Positions 1 to 11,631 of a DNA stretch of 64,000 bases are shown here, one piece after another (position 1 is the first letter of the stretch; each line of letters starts with the position of its first letter). This DNA is from Armigeres subalbatus (lineage: Eukaryota > Arthropoda > Insecta > Diptera > Culicidae). The notes beneath the pieces were generated by a model. The model saw only the letters and a list, made by a program, of their open reading frames with translations. It did no database searches and was not told the DNA's origin. The position numbers were made by a program, and so were the translations under genes. Where the stretch lies: contig NC_085140.1 of assembly GCF_024139115.2 (NCBI RefSeq), positions 333,991,953 through 334,055,952 on the forward strand. The letters are read 5' to 3'.

Positions 1-2239
1 TATCCCTGTAGTGGCTAAACTTACTGAACAGTTTGATTCTTTTACTTGAATGATTAGCTGGAAGGCAAAATACTGTATCTGTTGTGTTATACGGTACACC
101 ATTGTTAATTAATTTTTGGTTTCTGTGGCGATTGTTCTTAACCATTATATCAAATTAATTTTGGCAGCCTGTGAGTCTTCTTTTATTATATAAACAATAC
201 CACTTGCTGACTTTCCGGACTACTGTTTCCTGTCCCGAAATCAACGCCAACAAAGCCAAACTTCCGGTAACATAAATGTTGCATTATATTTTTCCTTCCT
301 GCTCACGACCAATCGTCCACGTAGACCTAATCTAACAAGGACATATGATGGCTTCCAGCACGGTCGCCGTTATATGTACATGGGATGAACTCTTTCCATT
401 TGCCTGGATCTATCTATCTTTTGCTGGTGGGTTGTCTAATGTCCAGTACGCGGTTTAAAATTGGTCGATGATGGACTGAAATTTGAAACTTCGTTTGTTT
501 ACTGAATTTTCTTGTGTAAATGTTCACAACAACAAACGACAACGGTTTGAATGGTTTATATACTGCCACTGCTGTGGCACAGTGATTCAACAAATTCATG
601 AAAGGGGGAGGATGGTGCCATATGCATCTTTTTAATTATTTACATTAATTTAACTACGTATTTGTTGGGGCACAGATATGTTTATACAAAAAATAACAAA
701 TCATTAAAACTAATTTTGTTACATTGTTTAAAAATGTTGTAAAAATATTTTATTTAACGAAAAGAATCATACAAATTCATTTTGAAAGGACTTTTGAACA
801 ACTAAAGCTGGTTTGCGAAGAAATAAAAACAAACGGACTAAAGTTCTTGACTACCAAAATCGGTCGGTGACTGAGTGCTAGTTGTTGTATGGTTGGGGAA
901 AATTTAGCAATTAATTTGTACATAAATTTCATACTATCCGACCTGGGATACGCCACTTGTCAATTATGCAACGTTGCAAACATTATTTTACTAAATATAT
1001 TAACAAAACGTGACATAATATGAGTTCATACCACAAAAATATAATTCAATCAGCGCATGGTGCATCATTTCCCCTTACCGTTTTCCTAACGAAATCATAG
1101 GTGGATGCATAATACTCTTGTTTTATGTTTGTGATGCATTTGTTTACTCATTCGGACCACATAATAGAGACATGGATGTTGCTTTGATATTTTCCGCTGA
1201 CGCAAGTTCATTAAAGGAACACAACAATCAAAAGGAAGATTGAAATTTGATCCGAAGGTTCATTCGTTCAATGATTAAGGTTTTTGGTTTTAGAGTTGTT
1301 TACTCTCCTAAATGGGGCCAAATACAGTTATAGTTGATTCAGAGCGTCACTTGTTCCAGCATTTTTATTTCTAAGTCTTGTAACGAATGTGGATAGTAAG
1401 TATAAAGTTAACAATTATTATATAAAAATGTTGTCGTTGGTCTTATTCAAGAGGGTGGAAAACTCATCAAATCTGTGATGAATTTAAAATTTTACTAAGA
1501 TAAAACCAAAAAAAAAAACACTCATTAAACTTGTTGAAGAATATTTTGGTAATGAATGAAATTTATTTGACGTCCAGATGCGGACACTTGAACTGTGTGT
1601 CTGCGCGGGTAAGTAGACGGAAGAAGAACGCATGATCGTTGGCATTATAGCAAGCGTAAGGGTATAGTCGCTGTCTCTCAGGAGGAGGAACGCTTTGCTT
1701 TTCCCAAGGATGTTAAGGTAGTTATACAACTAAGCCACAAATCGGCCATCTTGGAAACCACGTGCTTTTTTCAGTCAATTTTCAAGAAAGTAGCACGGAT
1801 TAAGAAAACCATATCGCGCATAGTAGTGATACAATCGTAGAATCATTTTGCTTACTTATACTATAATATAGAGTTCAGTTTCAACACTGTACGAAAAGTA
1901 TTATGTCGTATTTTATCTATTGAAGATGAGAGTGGAAAAACATGTGGTGAATTTAAAATTCACCACGGGACTGATTGTATAATCACCTTAAGGATCATTC
2001 AGTAATTTGCGTTCGATCATTTAATAGTTTGTTAATAACACATTCTAGAAGCTGAATTTCAAAATATGTTGTATGGTGGACTTCTAGTGAGAAGGTTTTT
2101 CTAAAACTTTGCTTAATGGTTCGATATTAGAATTCAACTAATAACGGAGTTAGAGCGCTGGTTGCAGTAACTCAAACTAAATGATTGGAATTTTGTTATC
2201 ATCATCAAAAATAACATCAATTTTGACAGCAAGAAGTGA
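1..2239. other. AT-rich non-coding DNA, no gene seen
   Basis: No reading frame here resembles a known protein and none is long. The sequence is AT-rich, with short homopolymer runs, and looks like mosquito intergenic or intronic DNA. I see no repeat family that recurs elsewhere in the window. Confidence 0.5.
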
Positions 2240-2325
2240 GAAATGAAGAGAGACATCTCACTTCTCACTCCCCATTTCTCACTTACAGTGAGAAGAGAAA
2301 AATGAAGAGTGAGAAGTGAGACGAC
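2240..2325. repeat. GTGAGAA/TTCTCAC simple repeat
   Basis: Degenerate short repeats of GTGAGAA-type words occur in both orientations, so the stretch is partly self-complementary. The same words make up the much larger array at 42470-43270. In both places a GGCCAAA-type minisatellite lies next to it. Confidence 0.6.
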
Positions 2326-2498
2326 CCTTTCGGCCAAACGGCACATTCGGTCGAATGATTTTCGGCCTAATAACCCTTACGGCCAAACGACCCTTTCGGT
2401 CAAATGACCCATTCGGTCAAATTACTTTCGGCCTTGTCGCATTCGACCAAATAACTTTCGACCGAATGGGTTTCGGCCAAATGACCCTTCCCCGTTGA
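2325..2498. repeat. 17-bp GGCCAAA-type minisatellite
   Basis: About ten imperfect units of roughly 17 bp follow the pattern GACCCTTTCGGTCAAAT, alternating CGGCCAAAC and CGGTCAAAT. The same pattern recurs at 9220-10300, 11195-11330, 11640-11740, about 30133-30172 and 42355-42395. A stop-free frame across it comes from the repeat composition and is not evidence of a gene. Confidence 0.75.
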
Positions 2499-2499
2499 A

Positions 2500-3353
2500 A
2501 GTGAACCTTATGTACTGTAATTTCTTATATTCGATTCGAATAATTCCCGATCCGAAGTTCTGATACAGTGGATTTATAGCATAAAGGATGTTTATTTCAT
2601 AAGCTTCTCATCGTATAACTGGTTATGGATCACCGACGGCCATGCCTGCCAACACCCTGTAGCTATTATCAAATCAACTGCTCATCGGCTGCGCCGCAAC
2701 TTGCATTCACATCTCATCTTTAGCTGGATACGCTTCGGTGACAGCACAGTTCAACATTTAGGCCATATTCTTTCTCGATTCAACCTACTAAGGGCCACCA
2801 CCATCAGGCCGACCAAGCAACAGAACCGGCTCAATTACCGACTGTTTTGTGCCATAACGCCTCCTCTATTTATGTTTGCGGTTAACGGGGCATTGGTGGA
2901 GCCACTGATCCAAAGCAAACGGCACAAGGCCTCTCCACAGTCCACACGCTTGGAGCAGCGCACATTCATTGTTATGCGTTGTGTGATTCCACAGTCAGGG
3001 AACTGCACAGCATCATCTGCCCCAGTCCGGTCGCGGTGGTGGCCTTCGCCAGAGGTTCTAACCGTGCGGTAATGTTTTCATCATCTGGTTTCATCCCCAT
3101 GTGCAAATGTGGTGGGAAGCGCACCGATTGCCGGGGAAGGGTAGCACGGAAAATAATGCTAATGGTGCCACTCTACGAAGGAGTATGGCAAGCCGTAGCC
3201 CTTTCCGTTTCGTCCTGGCTTCCAGCACTGGCACGATGTTGTGCGCCTATGGCCGATATCGCAATTTTTATTTTATGCAGCATATTTTCACAGCCATCGT
3301 TATCCACGACTGAGAACGCAGTCAATCGGAAAGAAACCACCACAACCGTAAGG
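2500..3353. other. Unique, GC-richer segment upstream of a candidate exon
   Basis: This stretch is clearly richer in G and C than its surroundings and contains none of the window's repeat families. Overlapping reading frames of 123 and 157 codons exist but match no family I recognise. It could be 5' untranslated or promoter sequence for the candidate exon at 3354-3426. That is inference from composition and position only. Confidence 0.3.
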
Positions 3354-3426
3354 ATGCTGAAGGATGAGTCCCTTTTCTATTGGGCTGCTCGTTTACTGCT
3401 ACTTTGCTTAGCCTACACAGTTCAGG
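3354..3426 (+). CDS. Candidate first coding exon encoding a signal peptide
   Basis: From the ATG at 3354 the frame encodes a short charged start followed by a hydrophobic core (residues 7-20, including ARLLLLCLAY) and then TVQ. This is the layout of a secretory signal peptide. It runs straight into a consensus splice donor, CAGG then GTGAGT, at 3427. The 73-nt exon would end in phase 1. No partner exon can be identified downstream, and mosquito introns can be many kilobases long. The frame is also open upstream to 2979, so the start is not certain. A chance hydrophobic frame next to a chance donor cannot be excluded. Confidence 0.33.
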
Positions 3427-3483
3427 GTGAGTGGAATGATATTTTTGAATGAAGAAAAACATAATACAAGTTGCAATAGATCT

Positions 3484-3769
3484 CTCCCGCCTTAGCCGTG
3501 CGGTAAGACGCACGGCTACAAAGCAAGACCATGCTGAGGGTGGCTGGGTTCGATTCCCGGTGCCGGTCTAGGCAATTTTCGGATTGGAAATTGTCTAGAT
3601 TTCCCTGGGCATAAAAGTATCATCGTGCTAGCCTCATGATATACAAATGCAAAAATGGTAACCTGGCTTAGAAACCTCGCAGTTAATAACTTTGGAAGTT
3701 GCCTAATGAACACTAAGCTGCGAGGCGGCTCTGTCCCAATGTGGGGATGTAATGCCAAATAAGAAGAAG
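3484..3769 (+). mobile_element. tRNA-derived SINE, Feilai-type, complete copy
   Basis: A tRNA-like head carries an internal RNA polymerase III promoter: box A near TTAGCCGTGCGGTAAGACGC and box B GGTTCGATTCC. A tRNA-unrelated body follows and the copy ends in an AAGAAG repeat. A 9-bp target duplication, AATAGATCT, flanks it at 3475-3483 and 3770-3778. The head, body and tail match what is known of Feilai, the abundant tRNA-related SINE of Aedes aegypti. Other copies lie at 5691, 17166 (reverse) and 57838/60923 (split). It has no coding capacity. Confidence 0.88.
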
Positions 3770-3779
3770 AATAGATCTA

Positions 3780-5690
3780 AATTAGATTTGAATTAAATAA
3801 AGTTAGACTAGATTGTAATTTGAATGGAATCAGTTCATATTATATTGGAGATAGTCGATGTCATTGTACAGAATTGGGACTCAATTGGATTTGTTTAGAT
3901 TTCGGCAAACCAGAGTTATGCCCTGGTTCGATTTGTTCAACAGTAGACAAAAGTATAGTCATAAAGCACTAGCAACATCTATTGTTTATTATGATACGCC
4001 AGGAGAAAATGTCAAATCCAAACAAAGCCGATTGTCTGTGCTCAAAGCATTGGCAAAGTTCACGGGGCGATTACAAAAGCTCTACTGTATATAAGAAGTT
4101 GGAATACTTATAGGCATTCTCTATTATAGAAGAGGTCAAATATGTATTTTAATTTTAATAATTTAATTTTGGTTTAATTTAAATATTGGATTGAGTTTTG
4201 ATCATATTTTATTAAGATTCTGATTGATGCGGTATTTTGAGTTCAACGTGAAACATTATTTGATAACGTCACGTAAAATTAAAATGCTGTTACACAGTTC
4301 TGTTCGATAAACACATGGCATATCCTTAATTCGTAGGCCCGTAATATGATAATGCTGATGGTAGCGGAAAAGATGTAATTTTTGAATATCAAATTTTATG
4401 GTACTGATCCCAGGAAGTATTGTTCTTGCCATAGTAAGAATTTCCTGCCACTCCATCCCTCTTTTTTCCAGATTGACCCTCTGTTCGAGATTAAACAAAG
4501 GGACGACATAAAGACATTCGGCTCTGGATGTAATCATTTAATATGCACGGAAAGTGTTCTCTTCAAGGCGCTTAATAAGTAATGAGGGATTGAAATGAGA
4601 TTTCATAAACAGTTAATTCAATTTGTGAAATGTCATTCATGCTCTTAAATGACAAAGTTACGGTCCCCCATCGCTTGTCGTCTGGAGTAATGAATGATAT
4701 CTTTGAGTTGTCTAATTGAATAAAACTCCATGAAACAAGTTCTTGAGCTTCAATCTCGTTGGACCGTAAGAAACCGTTGAATCGATTCACTTTCGCACGC
4801 TTCCAAATCGGATTGCAACGAATTTCTCATGTCAATTTATTTCCGCTTGTTGTCTCGATAGTAGCGTACTGTCAATTCAGATTTATAGACGCTATTGGTA
4901 GCTACCTATACGAACTAACGAACGAACGGAAACTGGTGCTGCATTGGAATTCCGAAAACAGAGGTTTGGCAAGCACGCGAAGTATCTGCCGACCACCCGG
5001 CCGGAATGCAGTTCAGGTTCATCGATTTTTCCACTTGTACATTTATTTGCAATGGTGTTGTACGGTGTCATGTACCGTGTCAAAGCGATTCAGTTCACCC
5101 ATTCATCATTGTCCCGTCGAATGCCAATGGGAGTGACACATAACCTGCTGTTGACCGTGACCAATAGAAGAGGGTTGCATTTTAAATGGGAATTTCGTGC
5201 ATATTTCATGCTTGGCAATGAGTGGTTGAGGTCGAATGCTTGGTTTATTATTTTTGAAATTCCTTGACATTTAATTTGTGCAACACTATATAGGTACTGT
5301 TTAAACTCTTAAACTTAGTTTTGATGAACTCGTCAACGATTTCACGCTTCACAATAATATCTTTAAATCATTGTTCACACTTATGCTCTGAATTACAACA
5401 AAAAACTTGTTGGTAAATACAGACCTTTTGGCAACATTCAATTTTTGCAACACCGGCATAAAAAATGACGTAAAAATATCTCGTTAAATAAAATAAAAAA
5501 AAAGTTTAGATTCCAAATTCGTGTAAAAAAGTGTCACAGAGTGTCTAGTGTCACAATAAGCGAAGAAATATGAAGCATCATGAGAAAACAAAAACCATTC
5601 GATTGTGGCAACATAAACGTACCGAACGTGTTGCCAAAATCGAATGGGGTCTGTAGTTCATTTATTATTACCAGTGCTGTAAAATTTGTG
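3780..5690. other. Non-coding DNA, no feature seen
   Basis: This is a mixed AT-rich stretch with short open frames (up to about 125 codons near 4759-5136) that match nothing I know. I see no repeat family, RNA gene or splice-flanked exon that I could defend. Confidence 0.4.
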
Positions 5691-5979
5691 GGGCACTCCT
5701 TAGCCTAGCGGTAAGTTGCGCGGCTATAAAGCAAGACCATGCTGAGGGTGGCTGGGTTCGATTCCCGGTATCGGTCTAGGCAATTTTTTGGTTTGAAAAT
5801 AGTCTCGACTTCCCTGGGCATAAAAGTAACATCGTCATAGATTCAGGATTTACGAATGCGAAATGGTAACTTGGCTTAGAAACCATGCGGTTAATAACAT
5901 TGGAAGTGCTGAATGAACACTAAGCTGCGAGGCGGCAATGTTCCAGTGGAGGATTTAATGCCAATAAAGAAGAAGAAGA
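5691..5979 (+). mobile_element. tRNA-derived SINE, Feilai-type
   Basis: This copy aligns from end to end with the SINE at 3484-3769: GGGGCACTCCTTAGCC head, box B GGTTCGATTCC, the body with GGGCATAAAAGTA, the AACACTAAGCTGCGAGGCGG block and an AAGAAGAAGAAG tail. Box A is altered (TAGCCTAGCGGTAAGTTGCG) and the body has substitutions and small deletions relative to the first copy, so it is an older copy. No clear target duplication is seen. Confidence 0.87.
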
Positions 5980-6087
5980 CGTACCTCGTAAAAAATCATT
6001 TTACACTGATTTATCACTGAATTATCGAAAAATTTACTGATAAGTGAAAAGTTTCTCAGTCTATTTGATTGACAAAAACTTAGAAAC

Positions 6088-6290
6088 TGGGTATTGCCGG
6101 AATAGGCTCGATGAGAGGAAGCCGAAAATCGGTGTTTGGCGCCATTTTGAAATTCAAGATGGCTGACTTACGGTTTGCTAAAATGACTTAAAACCCATTG
6201 ACGTAACGGGATCGATGAGTGGAAGCCGGAAATCAGTGTTTTGTGCCATTTCAGAACTCAAGACGGCCGACTTCCGGATAGACCTGTGCT
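6088..6290 (+). repeat. Two diverged tandem copies of a dispersed ~105-bp repeat
   Basis: Two neighbouring segments share the order ATCGATGA, GGAAGCCG, AAATC, GTGTTT, CCATTT, AATTCAAGATGGC and GACTT.CGG with substitutions. A third copy lies in the opposite orientation at 14690-14819, which also shares the preceding GGGTATTGCCGGAAT. This is therefore a dispersed repeat family. No coding potential is visible. Confidence 0.65.
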
Positions 6291-6309
6291 ACGCCGCCGA
6301 TGATTTTGT

Positions 6310-7064
6310 TCGCCGTTGCCGTAAAAAAATAATCGGCGTGCAGCCGTATGATAATTGAACAATTATGCAGCATGTATTAACATTTCTTAGAAATCAAGAA
6401 TTTTGAATCGAAATCATTGGATGGCGACCTATTCACAATGACCGCATGAACATGATTTCTAGCTGAAAATGCGAAGTACGTGGCACAAATATAAAAACAA
6501 TGCCAATAACTTTTGGTTTTTGGAAAATTTCCTTGCGTTAATGGTTATTAAATGTTAATTATTAAGAGAATTTTAATATTTATTAATAGATTTTTTGGAA
6601 CTTTTTTTTTTTTCAATTCTGCTGAGTCTCTTAATTCTCGTGTATACATAGATGAGACAGTGTGCCATGAGCTACACAAGCTCACGTAGCATCGATTCGG
6701 TGCGACGAGAGAAGCTAGCGCGCAAAAAATAACTGAGTGAGCGTGTCTCAATGTACGTCTCATGAGACTTATCTCATGCGCTATGAATGCATAACTGCCG
6801 TTACTTAGGTGACGATATTATTGAATGAAAATTTCCCGTCCATGTTGTTTTACGGACCTTTGCTGTTGTTTGCAAAGGTCTTCCATGGCAAACAGCGCAT
6901 GAGCTGAACGCATTGAGATGTCTCAATGCGACTCACCAATATTAATATGCGGTTCACAAGCTTCGTTAGACTCGCGTGCGCTAAATTTTATGCGCGCGAA
7001 GCAATCTTTGCTCAATATCACAATTTTTAGTACGCTTGCAAGATGACTGATTTCTAGTTTTTTT
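6310..7064. other. Non-coding DNA, no feature seen
   Basis: AT-rich sequence with a poly(T) run near 6603 and several short diverged words built on GAGAC/CTCAT. No gene or recognisable element was found before the minisatellite that starts near 7065. Confidence 0.35.
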
Positions 7065-8171
7065 TGGGAAGAAGTAGGAGGAACTTCTGGAGGAGCTTCC
7101 GGAGGAATTCCTGGAAGAACTTCCGGAGGAACTCCTTTACGGAACTTCCGGAGGAATTCATTTGGGGAACTTCCGGAGGAACTTCTTGAGGAAGCGTTGA
7201 AGGAGCGTCCGAACGAATTCTTTAGTAGAATTTCTAAAGGAATTTCTTTGCCGGAGGAATTCCTTTGAGGAACTTCTGGAAGAACTCCTTCGAGAGCTTC
7301 TGAAGGAAGTCCTTTGGGGAACATCTTGAGGAAATTCTTTAGGAACTTCTGAAGGAACTCCCGGAGAAGGACCAACTTCATGAAAATTGCCAGAAGGAAC
7401 TTAGGAAGGTTTTCCTGGAGCAACTTCCGAAGGATTTCCTGGAACACCTTTCGGAGGATTTCCTGGAGGAACTTCCAGATGCTTTCTTGGAGGATGTTCC
7501 AGAGAATATCCTGGAAGAACTTCCGGAGAAATTCCTGGTGGAACTGCTGGAAGAACTCCTGGATGAACTTTTGGGAAAATTCCTATAGGAACCTCTGGGG
7601 GAATCCCTGGAGTAACTTCCGGAGAAATTCTTAGGGAAACTTCCGGAAGAATTCATTTGAGGAACTTTAGCAGGAAAAACTTTTAAAAACTTTCGTAGGC
7701 ATTCCTCTGAGGAACTTCCGGAAGAATTCCTGAAGTTCTGGAAATTCCTGGAGGAAATTCCAGAACTTCCGGAGGCTTTCCTGGAGCATCTTCCAGAGGA
7801 TTTCCTTAAGGAACTTCCGAATGCTTCTGTACCAGAGGATTTCCTGGAGGGTCTTCCGAATGATTCCTGGAGGAACTTCTAGAGGAACTTCAGGAGGAAT
7901 TTCTGTAGAAACTTCCGGAAGAATTCCTGGAAGAATTTCCGGAAGAATTCCTGGAGGAACTTCCGGAGGAATTGCTGGAGGAACTTCCGGAGGAATTGCT
8001 GGGATAACTTCTGGAAGAATTCTTGGAGGAATTCCTGGAGGAACTCTCGAAAGAACTCCTGGATTAACATCCGGAAGAATTCCTGGAGGAACTTCTGGAG
8101 AAATTCCTGGAGAAACTTTCAGTGGAATTCTTGGGAGAACTTATGGAGGAATTCCTGGAGAAACTTATGAA
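7065..8171. repeat. 24-bp minisatellite, left part
   Basis: This is an imperfect tandem array whose unit is two related 12-mers, GGAATTCCTGGA and GGAACTTCCGGA. Because 12 and 24 are multiples of three and the unit lacks stops, many indel-tolerant open frames of 60-170 codons appear on both strands; they encode only Gly/Ile/Pro/Ser- or Phe/Leu/Arg-rich repeats and are not genes. The array is interrupted at 8171 by the hAT-like element and resumes at 12086 in the same register of sequence. Confidence 0.85.
8164..8171 (+). repeat. 8-bp target-site duplication, left copy
   Basis: CTTATGAA stands immediately before the left terminus of the hAT-like element and is repeated exactly at 12086-12093 immediately after its right terminus. 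An 8-bp duplication is the known signature of hAT transposition. Confidence 0.85.
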
Positions 8172-8922
8172 TAGAGGTGTGTGCCGGTCCGATATTCGTC
8201 GATGGCGGCGTTTGTCAGAATTTTGGTCGGCGGCGGCGGCGTTTTCGGCGTCACGCCGAAAGCCATCTTAGCCGGCGGCGGCGTGAATCGGCGTGGCGAT
8301 TTTTTAATTACGCATCTTAAAAAAATACATTTTTCGGGACAGACTTTTATTTAGAAAGGAAAAATCTTTTGAATTTCGCATGAAAAATCTAATTCTATAA
8401 GTTTTTCCTAAAATGTGAAATATTTTTCAGATTTTCCACGGGAACTACTTTGAAGTTTCGAGAAATCTTCGGAATTACCAAGAGAAGCTCTTTAAAATTA
8501 ACAAATAAAATTGTTTGTAATTTCAGCATCAAATTCGTAGCAATTTACATGAGAAACTTCAGAGTTTCCACGAGAAATTGCTCTTAACTTCTACAGGAAA
8601 ATCTTCGGAAATTATTGTTTAGTATTCTTTGAAATTCACTCAGACAATTCTTCATATTTGTAGAAGAGTACGGCTGGTAGAGTGGGTGTTTTAACGTTTG
8701 CTTTTTCAGTCTAGAATAATTAAGACGGATAATTTTGTTCCACAGAACACTCCAAGAAGTTTTTAAGGAAAATTCTCTGGAGTATTCACGGAATTTGAAC
8801 GAAAATTTCTTTAGAATTTTGTGTGAAGGATTGTTCAAAATGTAGATTTCAATAAATTTTTTTTTTGGATTTCAATGGAAAATTGTTCGGAATTATTGGA
8901 TTTCAACGGGAATTTCTTTGTA

Positions 8923-9182
8923 CAGTAGATGTTCGATAACTGAAAGTCATTTAAATGCAATGCTTTTAACTGCAATTCGATAGTTACATCAGTTTTGCAG
9001 TTCTCGAACAGCTGAACTTTAAAGCGATTTGAAAGTCGATGATTGTTGCATTGCGCTGCACAATCGGGTGCATTTCATTTCACGTCGTCTGACAATCGTT
9101 TGACGTCTAGAATGTGTCGCAGTTATCGAATGGCATTCGCTAAGTGAAATGAAAACATGTTGCAGTTATCGAATGACTAGTG
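8923..9182. mobile_element. MITE with TA duplication, pogo/Tc1-mariner-like ends
   Basis: The 260-bp element starts CAGTAGATGTTCGATAACTG and ends CAGTTATCGAATGACTAGTG. The ends are inverted repeats sharing CGATAACTG, and a TA lies at each border (8921-8922, 9183-9184). TTCGATAACTGCAA-type words recur internally in both orientations. A relative lies at 44084-44310. The TA duplication and CAG terminus suggest mobilisation by a pogo/Tc1-mariner transposase; none is encoded. Confidence 0.72.
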
Positions 9183-9219
9183 TATTGTCTATAAAAAAAT
9201 CTTAGGAAATTTCATGGAA

Positions 9220-10300
9220 CGAAAGCGACATACGGCTGAACTGGTAATTTGGCCGAAAAAGTCAATTGCCCTAACGTTTGGCCGAATAGGTCTTCAGCCC
9301 GAAAATGCCGTTTGATCGAAATGATCGTTTGACAGAATGGGCCATTTGTCCGAAAATATCGCTTGGGCCAACAGGTCATAAGGCCAAATGTCAATAATAT
9401 CCATCCGTTTGACCTAATGACATTTACGGCCAAAGGCCTTTTTGTTAAACGATCGTTGAAAGAAATTTCGTAACCTCTCTACTTTTAAAGTCGATACTGG
9501 CTTTCAAGCCAAAAGTCATCTTACCAAATCTCATTAAACCGAACTGAGCGAAACTGTTATCATGTCGAAAATGGTTTAACCAAGAATGTAGTTTGAGCGA
9601 AAGCGACATACAGATGAAATGGACATTCAGTCGACCGGGAATTCAGCCGAAAAAATCATTTGACCGAAAATGCCCTTTTGTAGGAATGGTCATTTGGTTC
9701 ACAAATATCCTTTCTGCAAAACAACCTTTACTGCCAAACGGCATTTTCTGCCAAATAACCTATTCGGCTAAACGTCATTGTGGCAAAATGATCAATTCAG
9801 CCAAACGACACTTTTCAAAAAAGGTCGCAGAAAGGACATTTTTGGGCCAAATGGCTCTTTTTGCCAAATGACAATTCTTACCAAAAGACATTTTTGGTCA
9901 AATGATCTATTCGGTCAAACGACTTTTTCGGCCGAACGGCGTTTTCAGCCAAATTACCTGTTAGGGCAAACAACTTTCTACAAGTCCGGCCAAATGTTCC
10001 TTTTGGCTGTACGTCGCTTTCGACCAAACTACATTTTCGGTCAAATCAGTTTTGACCTGATAACAGTTTCCGTTAAAAGTTTGGTTTGCTAAGTGGTACT
10101 TGGCTAGATGTCTTTTGGTCTAAAGGCCAGTATCGACTTGAAAGTAGAGAGGCGCTACGAAGTTTTGTTCAATGGTCAATTGACAAAAAGGCCATTTGCC
10201 CAACGAGTGGCCATTTTTGACCATATTACCCGTTCAGTCATTGACATTTGGCTAAATGGCCCATTCTGTAAAAAATCCATTTCGGCTTTCGGTCAATGGA
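9220..10300. repeat. 17-bp GGCCAAA-type minisatellite, largest block
   Basis: Imperfect units near 17 bp follow GACTTTTTCGGCCAAAC with variants (CGGTCAAAT, CAGCCAAAT, TTGCCAAAT). The centre (9780-10000) is the best preserved; 9440-9600 is more diverged. Reading frames rich in FGQTTF or AKRHF arise from the unit and are not genes. Confidence 0.75.
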
Positions 10301-10948
10301 ATTTCCCAAGAAGTTCTCGAAAATAGAAAGAATTTTCTGAAGAAATAAAAAAAAATTAAGCAGTATTATAAAGTGCTTTTACTGGATGACGAATTTTCGT
10401 ACAAACCAATTAGAACCTTTGAAAGTTCTGAATACATTTTTTTCATTACACATTGTTAGATTTTTATTTGAATGTCTTGTTCTGCATTTCTTTATATTGG
10501 CATAAAAAGCTTAGATTCTATATAAGTCACCGAGCATTTTTCCGTTGTTTCAAAGTTGGCTATGCCAAACTAGCCGTCTTGAATAGTCTAGATTGAGGAA
10601 GTCAACGTTAAAGCATCTTTTTCAAAGAATACTCAACAGAAACTCGATAGGAATTTTCCGTGGATATATTGAATATTTTCCTGTAGAAATTTGGAACAAC
10701 TTCCCGTAAAAACTCTGAAGAGATTCTCATGTAAATTCCAAACAATTTTCCCTGGTAAATCCAAAGAGCTACTCTTGATTATTCCAAAGCGTTCTCGAAA
10801 CTTTGAAGTAGTACCCGTGGAAAATTTGAGAGAAAAAAATCCAAATGAATATTCAGTAAAAACTTGAACAATTTTCTGGAGAAGTTCATCAAATTTTCGA
10901 GGTGAAATTCAAAAAATTCTCCTGTCAATGGCTTCAAAATATCCAAAA
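10301..10948. other. Degenerate GGAAATTC-type repeats inside the hAT-like element
   Basis: The stretch from about 10620 repeats words such as GGAAATTT, CCGTGGAAA and GAATTTTC at irregular spacing. Similar sequence occurs at 8390-8900 and 59240-60300. No coding signal is seen. Confidence 0.45.
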
Positions 10949-11191
10949 TCAAGCTCTATCTGGTAAAAGGGCGAATGTCGCAAGAGAGAATTCTCTTTGT
11001 CGACTTCCCCTCTTTTAAATAAAAGTGACAAGCAGAGGATTTCTTTGCAGTTTATCACCTCAGAATGCAAGTTCGCATTGTTTTCTATCGTGCTGATGTG
11101 ATAAACTACATAGAAATCTGCTGCTTGTCACTTTTATTAAATAGAAGGGAATGGTCTTGCGACATTCGCCCTTATTCCAGATAGAGCTTGA
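10949..11191. mobile_element. Foldback (long inverted repeat) element
   Basis: The left arm TCAAGCTCTATCTGG plus GGGCGAATGTCGCAAGA and AAAAGTGACAAGCAG is matched in reverse order by the right arm ending CCAGATAGAGCTTGA. The arms are about 100 bp each with some mismatches and a short loop near 11070-11080. This suits a foldback-type MITE. I cannot fix a target duplication because the flanks next to the inverted arms are not clearly repeated. Confidence 0.65.
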
Positions 11192-11194
11192 AAT

Positions 11195-11330
11195 GTCCCA
11201 TTCAGCCGAACGACAATTTCGACCGAATGCAAGGGGATATTTGGCTATTGAGCTACTTGGCCAACCGATTTTTTCAGCCAAAGGAACTGCTCGACCAAAT
11301 GAAATTCATGGCCAAATAACTTTAGGCTAC
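11195..11330. repeat. 17-bp GGCCAAA-type minisatellite
   Basis: Several diverged units (CAGCCGAACGACAATTTCG, TGGCCAACCGATTTTTT, CGACCAAATGAAATT) lie between the foldback element and the next MITE. They belong to the same family as 9220-10300. Confidence 0.6.
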
Positions 11331-11333
11331 ATA

Positions 11334-11631
11334 CCCTAGCAAAGTCGGAAAACATAATGAGAATATATTTTCATCTCATATTGCTGTATATTATTAAATT
11401 GAATGATACGACTTATATTAAACTATGTACTTATTTTGTTGTCGGAAACCTATATCAAAATTAGTTTTCGATTTGTTTTCATCGACAGCAGGAATAGTTT
11501 TTAATTTGGTTTCACAGTAAAATTTTTCTGCTATCCGTTTTGTTATTTTAACCGTTACAAGATATCAAATTAAGTGAACATAATCGATGATTTAAAACAA
11601 GTTATCGATTTGCTCTCAAGCTTTACGCGGG
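11334..11631. mobile_element. MITE with CCCGAGCAAAG-type ends and TA duplication
   Basis: The element starts CCCTAGCAAAGTCGGAAAAC and ends TCAAGCTTTACGCGGG, with TA at both borders (11332-11333, 11632-11633). Its interior (ATCAAAATTAGTTTTCGATT, CAGCAGGAATAGTTTT, TTTTAACCGTTA) matches the element at 35094-35486, so the two are members of one family. There is no coding sequence. The TA duplication suggests Tc1/mariner-type mobilisation. Confidence 0.78.

Noticed and set aside
2979..3452. A 157-codon plus-strand frame as a complete gene
   Set aside because: Only its last part looks meaningful, as a signal peptide before a splice donor. The upstream part resembles no protein and the frame reads through the donor, so only a candidate exon is listed.
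3484..3570. A functional tRNA gene
   Set aside because: The tRNA-like part has polymerase III boxes but no complete cloverleaf, and it continues into a SINE body with an AAGAAG tail and a target duplication.
7065..8171. A CRISPR-like array at the 24-bp minisatellite
   Set aside because: Units are contiguous and imperfect with no unique spacers, and the host is an insect.
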